Assembly: GCA_902634135.1 (NCBI GenBank)
Contig: CACPJB010000001.1
Span: 164,106 to 198,370, forward strand
Origin: an uncultured Marinoscillum sp.
GTDB lineage: Bacteria; Bacteroidota; Bacteroidia; Cytophagales; MED-G16
DNA length: 34,265 nt
Reading direction: 5' to 3'
The position numbers and the translations under genes are program-made. The notes under the pieces were generated by a model. It worked only from the letters and a program-made list of their open reading frames with translations, made no database searches and had not been told where the DNA came from. Of the stretch, positions 9,209-16,823 are shown in pieces. Within the stretch, counting starts at the first letter, position 1, and each line of letters begins with the position of its first letter.

Positions 9209-11509
9209 ATGAGAATACTTATATTATTATTTATAACATTTATTTCACATGCTCAACAGAAAGCTAACTTCAAGGCAGCTGAAAAATTCAGTCAAAGTAA
9301 TTTATCTAAAATGCTAAAAAGTAAATCTGTGTCACCTCAATGGTTTGAGGAGAGCGATAGGTTTTGGTATTCTTATACTACTACCTCAGGAAAAAACTTT
9401 TACATAGTAGATCCATCAAAAAGAACAAAGACAAAACTTTTTGATAACCTTGAATTCTCTGCGAAACTTAGTGATCTCACAAGAAGGCCTGTAAATCATA
9501 ATGAGTTAGATTTAGATGAACTTGAACTTGAGAAAGATAATAGAACACTAACTTTTCAAATAGATAGTATACAGTATAGATATGACATATATAATAAGTC
9601 ACTTGTAATGGGAGATAGTATTGCTGAAGAAGAAAAAAATGATTGGGCAACATACGCGCCAGATTCTTCATACATGTTGTTCGCAAAAAACCATAACCTT
9701 TTTCTTATGGAAGTTGGTGATGAAGATAGCGTTGAAATTCAATTGACAGAAGATGGTGAGAAGTGGTTCTCATACCAGTGGAGGCATGGGGATACAACTT
9801 CTGATAAGAGAATGAGAGCTAGAGCTACATGGTTTAAAGATTCACAAAAATTATATTCAAATAGATCTGATGCTAGAAAAGTAGACGAACTTTTTGTTAT
9901 AAATACTTTAAAAGATCCGCGTCCTGAACTAGAGGTGTATAAGTATGCAATGCCTGGAGAGGTAAATGTTCCTCAGGAGGTATTAGAAATATTTGATGTT
10001 GAGAGTAGATCTAGAATAACCGTAGATGAGGATAAGTATATTGATCAGACAATCTCTCTTCATCTTACAAAAGATAAATCTGAAAGACTTTATATGGTAA
10101 GATTGAATAGAACGAGTGATACATTAGACGTTTCTTATATCAATACTTCTGATGGATCTATAAAATTTTTATTTGAGGAAATAAACCATCCTTATCATAA
10201 TTGGAATTATAGACAGCTTGCGGTTTTAAATGAAGGTAATGAGCTCATATATTGGTCAGAAAAAAATGGATGGGGCCAGCTCTATCTTTATGATGGAAAT
10301 ACTGGAAGGTTAAAAAACAAGATAACAAATGGCGGCTACTTTATAACTGGTAGAATACAAGATATTGATACGCTTAACAGGAAAGTATACTATCAAGCTT
10401 TTGGTAAAGAAAGAGATGTCGATCCATATTATAGCATGGTTTACAGCTCTAATTTTGATGGGTCTGGTATGAAACTTCTTACTAAAGAAAAATATAATCA
10501 CAGAGTTAATTTCTCAGAGTCAAGTAAATATTTTGTTGATAACTACTCTGCAGTTGATAAAGTGCCTACCTCTGTTCTTAGGGATGTATCTGGTAATATA
10601 ATCATGAGGTTAGAGGAGGCTGATTTAACCCTTTTATATCATGCTGGTTGGAAAATGCCTGAAAGATTTAAGGTTAAGGCTGATGATGGAATTACTGACC
10701 TTTATGGGGTAATGTATAAGCCTTTTGATTTTGATCCAGAGAAGAAGTATCCTATAATTTCTTATGTATACCCAGGTCCTCAGGTAGAATCATTTACAAA
10801 TGATTTTACAATTTCAGGAAGATATAATACCGCGATTGCACAACTTGGATTTATTGTTGTGAGTATGGGTCATAGAGGAGGGAGTCCCATGAGGTCTAAG
10901 TATTACCATACTTTTGGTTACCAGAATTTAAGAGACTATGCCCTTGCAGATGATAAGAGGTCATTGGAGCAGCTTGCTGAGAGACATTCTTGGATAGACC
11001 TTGATAATGTTGGAATATTTGGTCACTCTGGAGGTGGTTTTATGTCTACTGCTGCTTTGCTTACGTATCCTGATTTTTATGATGTTGCTTGTTCGTCTGC
11101 CGGTAATCATGATAATAACATATACAATAAGTGGTGGAGTGAGACGCATAATGGTGTTGAGGCTGTATATAAGAAAAAGAAAGATGATGACGGTAATGAG
11201 ATAGAAGAATTGACATGGAATGCGAAGATTAAAACTAATCAGTCTCTGGCAAAGAACTTGAAGGGACATCTTCTCCTAACGCATGGTAACATTGACAATA
11301 ATGTTCATCCTACGAATTCTCTTCGTGTTGCAGATGAGCTTATTAAGGCAGGGAAGAGGTTTGATATGATGATTTTTCCTGGAAAAAGACATGGATACGG
11401 AAGTTTCAGGTCTTATTATGAAAAGATGATGTGGTATTATTTTGCTGAGCATCTTCTTGGCGACTACAGGAATAACGTTGATATAAGTTTACCTAATTCT
11501 GGGAAATAA
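9209..11509 (+). CDS. S9 family peptidase, dipeptidyl-peptidase IV-like
   Basis: DPPIV_N-like propeller followed by KKYPIISYVYPGPQVES, IFGHSGGGFMSTAALLTYPDFYDVACSSAGNHDNNIYNKWWSE, HGNIDNNVHP and PGKRHGYG (Ser/Asp/His triad). Confidence 0.93.
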   Translation: MRILILLFITFISHAQQKANFKAAEKFSQSNLSKMLKSKSVSPQWFEESDRFWYSYTTTSGKNFYIVDPSKRTKTKLFDNLEFSAKLSDLTRRPVNHNELDLDELELEKDNRTLTFQIDSIQYRYDIYNKSLVMGDSIAEEEKNDWATYAPDSSYMLFAKNHNLFLMEVGDEDSVEIQLTEDGEKWFSYQWRHGDTTSDKRMRARATWFKDSQKLYSNRSDARKVDELFVINTLKDPRPELEVYKYAMPGEVNVPQEVLEIFDVESRSRITVDEDKYIDQTISLHLTKDKSERLYMVRLNRTSDTLDVSYINTSDGSIKFLFEEINHPYHNWNYRQLAVLNEGNELIYWSEKNGWGQLYLYDGNTGRLKNKITNGGYFITGRIQDIDTLNRKVYYQAFGKERDVDPYYSMVYSSNFDGSGMKLLTKEKYNHRVNFSESSKYFVDNYSAVDKVPTSVLRDVSGNIIMRLEEADLTLLYHAGWKMPERFKVKADDGITDLYGVMYKPFDFDPEKKYPIISYVYPGPQVESFTNDFTISGRYNTAIAQLGFIVVSMGHRGGSPMRSKYYHTFGYQNLRDYALADDKRSLEQLAERHSWIDLDNVGIFGHSGGGFMSTAALLTYPDFYDVACSSAGNHDNNIYNKWWSETHNGVEAVYKKKKDDDGNEIEELTWNAKIKTNQSLAKNLKGHLLLTHGNIDNNVHPTNSLRVADELIKAGKRFDMMIFPGKRHGYGSFRSYYEKMMWYYFAEHLLGDYRNNVDISLPNSGK

Positions 11510-11514
11510 TTTAA

Positions 11515-11550
11515 TACTAAAATAATTAGTATTTACTAAAATAATTAGTA
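11515..11550. repeat. Tandem palindromic repeat, two copies of TACTAAAATAATTAGTA with 19-bp period; operator candidate for umuDC
   Basis: Copy 1 at 11515-11531 and copy 2 at 11534-11550 are identical 17-mers. Each is an inverted repeat TACTAA-N5-TTAGTA. They lie 38 bp upstream of the umuD ATG (11589). Confidence 0.85.
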
Positions 11551-11588
11551 ATTTTAACTTCTTTTGAAAATTTCAAATTGAGTTAGAT

Positions 11589-12017
11589 ATGAAAACTACA
11601 AAACCTTCCTTAGAGAAGACAGATATCCTTAGCGTTGTACCTTTCTATTCACAGGCTGTGCCTGCTGGTTTTCCATCTCCAGCTGACGATTTTTTAGATT
11701 TTGACCTTTCCCTTGACAAGAAACTTATCAAGCACCCAAGTGCTACATTTTTTGTTCGTGCAAGTGGTACCTCTATGATAAATGCCAAAATTTTCGACGG
11801 GAGTATTCTTCTAGTAGATAGGGCAGAGAAAATTAATAATGGAGATATTGTTCTTGCTGTTCTTGATGGAGACTTTACCGTGAAAAGGTATAGGAAAGTT
11901 GACGGTTCTGTATTTCTATATCCTGAGAATAAGTCTATGAGACCAATTAAAATTTTTGATGGCTCCGAGTCATACGTATGGGGTAAAGTCATGTGGTCTT
12001 TTAATAGTGTAGAATGA
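11589..12017 (+). CDS. umuD: UmuD-like S24 self-cleaving translesion-synthesis accessory protein
   Basis: [20 protein letters not shown] contains an A-G cleavage site (A26-G27). Catalytic Ser in [21 protein letters not shown] and Lys in DFTVKRYRK. 142 aa, followed by overlapping umuC. Confidence 0.95.
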   Translation: MKTTKPSLEKTDILSVVPFYSQAVPAGFPSPADDFLDFDLSLDKKLIKHPSATFFVRASGTSMINAKIFDGSILLVDRAEKINNGDIVLAVLDGDFTVKRYRKVDGSVFLYPENKSMRPIKIFDGSESYVWGKVMWSFNSVE

Positions 12018-13264
12018 TAGCTCTTGTAGACTGTAATAATTTTTATGTCTCATGTGAGCGAGTATTTAGGCCACATCTAGAGAATAAGCCCGTTGCTGTA
12101 CTCTCAAATAATGATGGGTGTGTTATAGCTCGATCAAATGAGTCAAAGGCTTTAGGTCTCAAGATGGGAGAGCCAATATTTAAGAAGAGAGAACTTGTAA
12201 GGAAACATAACATACAACTTTTCTCATCGAATTTTGCTTTGTATGGAGATATATCAAAACGTGTTTTTGATATCGTCTCAAGAAACATTCCTGCTTATGA
12301 GATATACTCGATAGATGAGGCATTTTTAGATTTTCGAGGAATAAAAGACCCTTATACTTTTGCTGTTCATCTAAGAAAAAAGGTAAAGAAATGTACGGGA
12401 ATTCCTATCTCTATAGGCATATCATACACAAAGACACTTTCTAAGGTAGCAGGGTATCTTGCCAAAAAATCTCCTGAGGGAGTCTCTTATCTCCACGACA
12501 AGAAACAGATATCAGATATTTTGGGTAGGCTTCCTGTTGATGAGATATGGGGTGTTGGAATGAGGTATGCTATAAAGCTTAAGAAGTATGGAGTACATAC
12601 TGCCAAGAATCTGCTTGAATGCGATGAGACGTGGATCAGGAAGATGATGAATGTAGTAGGTCTTAGGATGGTAAGAGAACTTAAGTGTATGTCACACTTT
12701 AATCTTGAGGAGGGAAGGAGTATGAGGAAGAGTATATGTACCTCGAGATCCTTCTCTGTAGAGGTATCAGATTACACTCAAATGTCTGAGTACATAAGTA
12801 TGTTTGCCTCAAGATGTTCAGAGAAACTGCGTGGTGAGCCAGCATGCGCTAGGTCAATAAGTGTCTTTATGTACACGAATAGATTCAAGCCAAAAGCAAG
12901 GCAATACTCAGGATATTTTTCTATGGACTTCCATACTGCAGCAAGTGATACAATAACTATTACCAAGCTCGCAATAGAGTGTCTAAAAAAAATATATAGA
13001 TCTGGGTATTCATATAAGAAGGCAGGTGTTACACTCTCAGGAATAATTCCAAGAAATCAAGTACAGCTCAGTCTATTTGATTCTGCAGACAGGAAGAAGT
13101 CAGATACTCTTATGCAGACACTGGATAAGATCAATGGAAATATGGGTAGAGATATCCTTAAGCTGAGTTCTTCAGGTATTAATAATAAGTGGAAGATAGG
13201 GAAGGAGAGACTTTCTCCTTGCTACACGACACGGTGGTCGGATATACTTAGCATCAGAGTATGA
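12014..13264 (+). CDS. umuC: UmuC-like Y-family DNA polymerase (Pol V catalytic subunit)
   Basis: [72 protein letters not shown]-terminal QLSLF matches a beta-clamp-binding motif. ATGA overlap with umuD. Confidence 0.96.
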   Translation: MIALVDCNNFYVSCERVFRPHLENKPVAVLSNNDGCVIARSNESKALGLKMGEPIFKKRELVRKHNIQLFSSNFALYGDISKRVFDIVSRNIPAYEIYSIDEAFLDFRGIKDPYTFAVHLRKKVKKCTGIPISIGISYTKTLSKVAGYLAKKSPEGVSYLHDKKQISDILGRLPVDEIWGVGMRYAIKLKKYGVHTAKNLLECDETWIRKMMNVVGLRMVRELKCMSHFNLEEGRSMRKSICTSRSFSVEVSDYTQMSEYISMFASRCSEKLRGEPACARSISVFMYTNRFKPKARQYSGYFSMDFHTAASDTITITKLAIECLKKIYRSGYSYKKAGVTLSGIIPRNQVQLSLFDSADRKKSDTLMQTLDKINGNMGRDILKLSSSGINNKWKIGKERLSPCYTTRWSDILSIRV

Positions 13265-14006
13265 AAGGAAAGACAGCTTTTCTTTCTCTAGGATAGTCAG
13301 GAAAAGTTTTCTTATACCATTTATGATGAGATAATGCTCGAGGGACAAGATTAAAAAATGTCCACAAGAAAAAGGCTAGTCCTGCAACGCTCCATGTCAT
13401 GATGGCAAAGCCAAGCCACTCAATTATCTCTCCAAAAAAATTAGGACAAGAGACATACTTAAATAGGCCTTCTCTAGGTAAGACATACCCTTTATCTTTT
13501 CCTTTCCTTAAACTGATAAGATAAGTATCTGATTTATTATTGATAATAAATCCTAAGATAAAAACGGATATACCTACTATAAATTCAGGAGATGATATCC
13601 AGGAATTAGAATAGTCAAATTTGATATTTCCAAAGTAAATTCCATTTACTAAGCCATTGACAATATTGAAAAAGAATGCAAGAACTGTAATTATAAGTGG
13701 CATCTTCTTCTTCTTTGTCTTAATCCTTAATGGAAATATTACAGTTCTATTGAAATAGTGAATAACCCATAATACGATAAAAAATATTGTAACATCCGAT
13801 AGTGGATTTCCACTTGAGAGAACCAACAATGGACAGATGATAAGTGCTGGTAACTCCATTACTATCCAACCTATTTTATTATCAACTAGAGGGCCCCAGC
13901 TATTTGAAGTGTGTCTACCGTATGGTGCGTCGTAACGTAAGATGAATGGAAAAGATAGAAACCCAATGGCAATCCATCCGTAAACAAAAATTTCATAATT
14001 ACTCAT
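13254..14006 (-). CDS. 3-oxo-5-alpha-steroid 4-dehydrogenase (steroid 5-alpha-reductase) family membrane protein
   Basis: C-terminus [71 protein letters not shown] closely resembles the SRD5A1/2-type domain. Multiple TM helices. Confidence 0.9.
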   Translation of the reverse strand: MSNYEIFVYGWIAIGFLSFPFILRYDAPYGRHTSNSWGPLVDNKIGWIVMELPALIICPLLVLSSGNPLSDVTIFFIVLWVIHYFNRTVIFPLRIKTKKKKMPLIITVLAFFFNIVNGLVNGIYFGNIKFDYSNSWISSPEFIVGISVFILGFIINNKSDTYLISLRKGKDKGYVLPREGLFKYVSCPNFFGEIIEWLGFAIMTWSVAGLAFFLWTFFNLVPRALSHHKWYKKTFPDYPRERKAVFPFIL

Positions 14007-14982
14007 AGATTGTATCTTTTATTGTTTTCTCTAGCGGACTTATTTTTAGTCCTAATTCCTTTTTTGCTTTCGAATTATCAATATACTTCGGGAAGTTAAT
14101 AATATTTTCTATAGCTTCTTTTGTCATATTCTCAAGTCCAGGATATAACTTACCATTTATCTCTGCTGCTCTCTTGAGAAGTCCAATAGGAAAGAGAGAG
14201 AGTAGTGGAAGGCTTAATTCTACCATGAGTTTGGGAAAGAAGAAGATTCTTGACTTTTTATCTTGGTAATTTTTAATTACTTCGTGTATTTCTTTAAAAG
14301 ATCTAAACTTTCCAGAGATTAGGTATGACTCCCCGTCTTTTCCTTTTTTTATTGAGCTGTATATAACCTTAGAGAGGTCCTCAACATCTATAACATCTAG
14401 TCCACCATCAACTAAGAAAGGAAGTTTTCCAGAGTGAACTCCCTTGATTATTTTACCAAGTCTTGAAGGCTTAAAATCATTTTTTCCAAGTACAGATGTA
14501 GGATTTATAGATATTGATTCAATTTCTTCTGAAGATGTAACAAGCTCCTGAGCAAGTGCCTTAGTCATATCATAAGCATTTCCTTTTCTTACTAGCTCTC
14601 GAGACTCATCAAAATCTTGGTCCAGAGGCTTTTTTTTGTAAGCATTTACTGTACTTATAAAAATAAATTTCTTTACTTTCTTCTTTATAGATGCATCTAA
14701 GATGTTTTTTGTTCCAATGAAGTTGACATCATAAACTTGGTCATAGGCATCAAACCCTATTGATATCATGGCTGCTGAATGTATGATGACATCACACCCA
14801 TCACAAAACTTTTCAAGTGTATTTATATCATTGAGGTCTCCATAAAATTTATTACAGGAAAGTTCACTTAAGTAATTGACGTCTTCTCTAATTAAGATGT
14901 TTAACTCATCTCTATTATTAAGAATTTCTTTGCAAATATTTATTCCCACCATCCCAGATGCTCCTGTAACTCCAATTCTCAT
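13999..14982 (-). CDS. Extended SDR (NAD-dependent epimerase/dehydratase; 3-beta-HSD-like)
   Basis: N-terminal Rossmann MRIGVTGASGMVGINI (TGxxGxxG), DVIIHSAA, and YDMTK (YxxxK) catalytic motif. Confidence 0.92.
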   Translation of the reverse strand: MRIGVTGASGMVGINICKEILNNRDELNILIREDVNYLSELSCNKFYGDLNDINTLEKFCDGCDVIIHSAAMISIGFDAYDQVYDVNFIGTKNILDASIKKKVKKFIFISTVNAYKKKPLDQDFDESRELVRKGNAYDMTKALAQELVTSSEEIESISINPTSVLGKNDFKPSRLGKIIKGVHSGKLPFLVDGGLDVIDVEDLSKVIYSSIKKGKDGESYLISGKFRSFKEIHEVIKNYQDKKSRIFFFPKLMVELSLPLLSLFPIGLLKRAAEINGKLYPGLENMTKEAIENIINFPKYIDNSKAKKELGLKISPLEKTIKDTIYE

Positions 14983-15485
14983 TGCTGCTGAAATTCTGTA
15001 AATGTAGAGCTTACCTTGACTTCAATTTCTTCTGCTATGTTTTGAAAGAGAACTCTTGGAACTTTAATCTTATGATCTTTTAGTGCAATCTTAAATTCAG
15101 TGGTAATACTTATTTTTTTTTCTTCTTCTATTTTGTTTATTGGTATTTCTATATTTTTAGTTACTCCATGTAGGGTAATCTCTCCAGTTGCTTTATTTCC
15201 TTTGAAAGTTCCTCTAAAAATACACTCAGGATATTTATCTGTTTCAAGGTAACTGTCATTAAAATGTTTTTGCATTAGCTTATTTGGGAATTCAAAAGAT
15301 GAAACTGGTATTTTAATTATAAATTCTCCTGATTCTATATCTATAGCTCCTATAGATTCAGTATTTACTGCTTGTATATCTTCAAGAGGGGCGTAAGAAT
15401 AAAATTCAATTTTAGAATTTTCAATAATAAACCTACTCTCTTCCTGAAAAGGAAAAAACAATAAAATAAAGTATATGATTACCAT
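14979..15485 (-). CDS. YceI family (polyisoprenoid-binding-like) protein
   Basis: FIIENSKIEFYSYAPLEDIQAVN…GEFIIKIPVSSFEFPNKLMQKHFNDSYLETDKYPECIFRGTFKG…GEITLHGVTKNIEIP is a typical YceI pattern. Confidence 0.9.
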   Translation of the reverse strand: MVIIYFILLFFPFQEESRFIIENSKIEFYSYAPLEDIQAVNTESIGAIDIESGEFIIKIPVSSFEFPNKLMQKHFNDSYLETDKYPECIFRGTFKGNKATGEITLHGVTKNIEIPINKIEEEKKISITTEFKIALKDHKIKVPRVLFQNIAEEIEVKVSSTFTEFQQQ

Positions 15486-16369
15486 TTTTCTTCAGATTTT
15501 TTACCTCTTGAAAATTCTCTTAAAATATTAAACCCAAAACATATTTCTCCATTACCCCAGCTTTTATCATTCTCAAATATGAATCCTTGTTCATTCATAG
15601 CAGAAGAATTTGAAAAATGAAATTGAAACACATGTCCACCGGTCTCAATATCAATACCAATTCCAAAGGAATTATAATTCCTTTCAAAAATATCTTGATA
15701 TGAAGGACTTCCATCATCTTTATGTTTAAATCTATAATGGTATTCAGTTGTTAAAGCAACCCTGTTTCCAATCATATATCTTGCCGATAAGCCTAAACTT
15801 GTAAAGATTTTCTTATTGTAATTGTTGTACTCGTGTACCATTAAGCTTGGTGATGTTTGTATTGAGAATTTTCCAATTTTTTTAGCAATTAATATTTTGT
15901 TTATAATACCTAGTCTTTGCATAAAAGGAATTTTACTTCCATATCTTAATGTCTTAATTGAAGATGCAAAGAGAAATTGAAGTGATATTGGAGTACTATT
16001 ATCAGTAGTCTGTTTTATCAATGAAACTCTTGAAAAGATATCATAAGTTTTTTTATAGGAACTTCTTCCAAGACCAATCATCATATTTTCACTAATCCCA
16101 TAATCATATCCAAGTCTTATTTGCGCTAGATCTAAACCAAAAATATTGTAAAAACCCTCCTCTATGGTTCCAAATCTATGTGATATTCTAAATTCTCCAA
16201 CTCCTTTAGGAATCATCTCTACAGTATGGCCATTTATAAGTCTAGTAGAACTAAAGATAGATGTAATGGGTTGAGACGTATTCTTTGTAGATCCAATTAT
16301 ATCTTCTAAAGAATTTTGAGAACAAATTGATCCTGATAAAAATAAAAAAAAGAGTAAAAATAATCTCAT
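15479..16369 (-). CDS. DUF5777-like outer-membrane beta-barrel protein
   Basis: Signal peptide (MRLFLLFFLFLSGSICSQ). STRLINGHTVEMIPKGVGEFRISHRFGTIEEGFYNIFGLDLAQIRLGYDYGISENMMIGLGRS resembles DUF5777 proteins that neighbour YceI in Flavobacteriia. Confidence 0.78.
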   Translation of the reverse strand: MRLFLLFFLFLSGSICSQNSLEDIIGSTKNTSQPITSIFSSTRLINGHTVEMIPKGVGEFRISHRFGTIEEGFYNIFGLDLAQIRLGYDYGISENMMIGLGRSSYKKTYDIFSRVSLIKQTTDNSTPISLQFLFASSIKTLRYGSKIPFMQRLGIINKILIAKKIGKFSIQTSPSLMVHEYNNYNKKIFTSLGLSARYMIGNRVALTTEYHYRFKHKDDGSPSYQDIFERNYNSFGIGIDIETGGHVFQFHFSNSSAMNEQGFIFENDKSWGNGEICFGFNILREFSRGKKSEEKW

Positions 16370-16409
16370 ATATATATATTTACTTTAAGTTAATTATAAA
16401 TACAGTTAT

Positions 16410-16823
16410 ATGGAAGTAAAGGTTTCTATGTCTTACTTGGATGATGAGAAATATATTGTAAAAAATATTTCGGGAAATGAACTTACAATTGATATGTACG
16501 CAAGAGAAAAGAAAGAAAATTTATCTCCTATGGAGCTTCTTTTATCAGCTGTTACTTCCTGTGCGGCATTAGAAGTTGTATCTATGATTAAGAAGAGAAG
16601 AAGAGAATTTAGGGATATAAAAGCTGAAACTTCTGGGGTTAGAGCTGAATCTCATCCAATGTATTATAAAGAAATTAATATTAAGTATATAATATATTCA
16701 AAAGATTTAGAAGAAAAGGAGGCAGATAGGTTTATAAGTCTTGCTCTTACAAAATATTGTTCTGTTGGTTCATCAATTAGAAAGGATTCACAGATAAAAC
16801 ATACTTTCGAGATAATTAGATAG
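16410..16823 (+). CDS. OsmC family protein
   Basis: LSPMELLLSAVTSCAALEVVSMIKKRR…EADRFISLALTKYCSVGSSIRK fits the OsmC/Ohr fold, with two Cys in the expected positions. Confidence 0.88.
   Translation: MEVKVSMSYLDDEKYIVKNISGNELTIDMYAREKKENLSPMELLLSAVTSCAALEVVSMIKKRRREFRDIKAETSGVRAESHPMYYKEINIKYIIYSKDLEEKEADRFISLALTKYCSVGSSIRKDSQIKHTFEIIR

Noticed and set aside
10961-11269. 102-aa antisense ORF and the 67-aa ORF 11001-11204 in another frame
   Set aside because: Both overlap the catalytic domain of the DPPIV-like peptidase; low-complexity translations with no family signature.
11515-11550. CRISPR-like repeat
   Set aside because: Only two 17-bp palindromic copies separated by 2 bp with no spacers or cas genes; better explained as a tandem operator.
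11645-11992. 115-aa antisense ORF inside umuD
   Set aside because: Covers a well-supported umuD on the opposite strand and has no recognisable domain.
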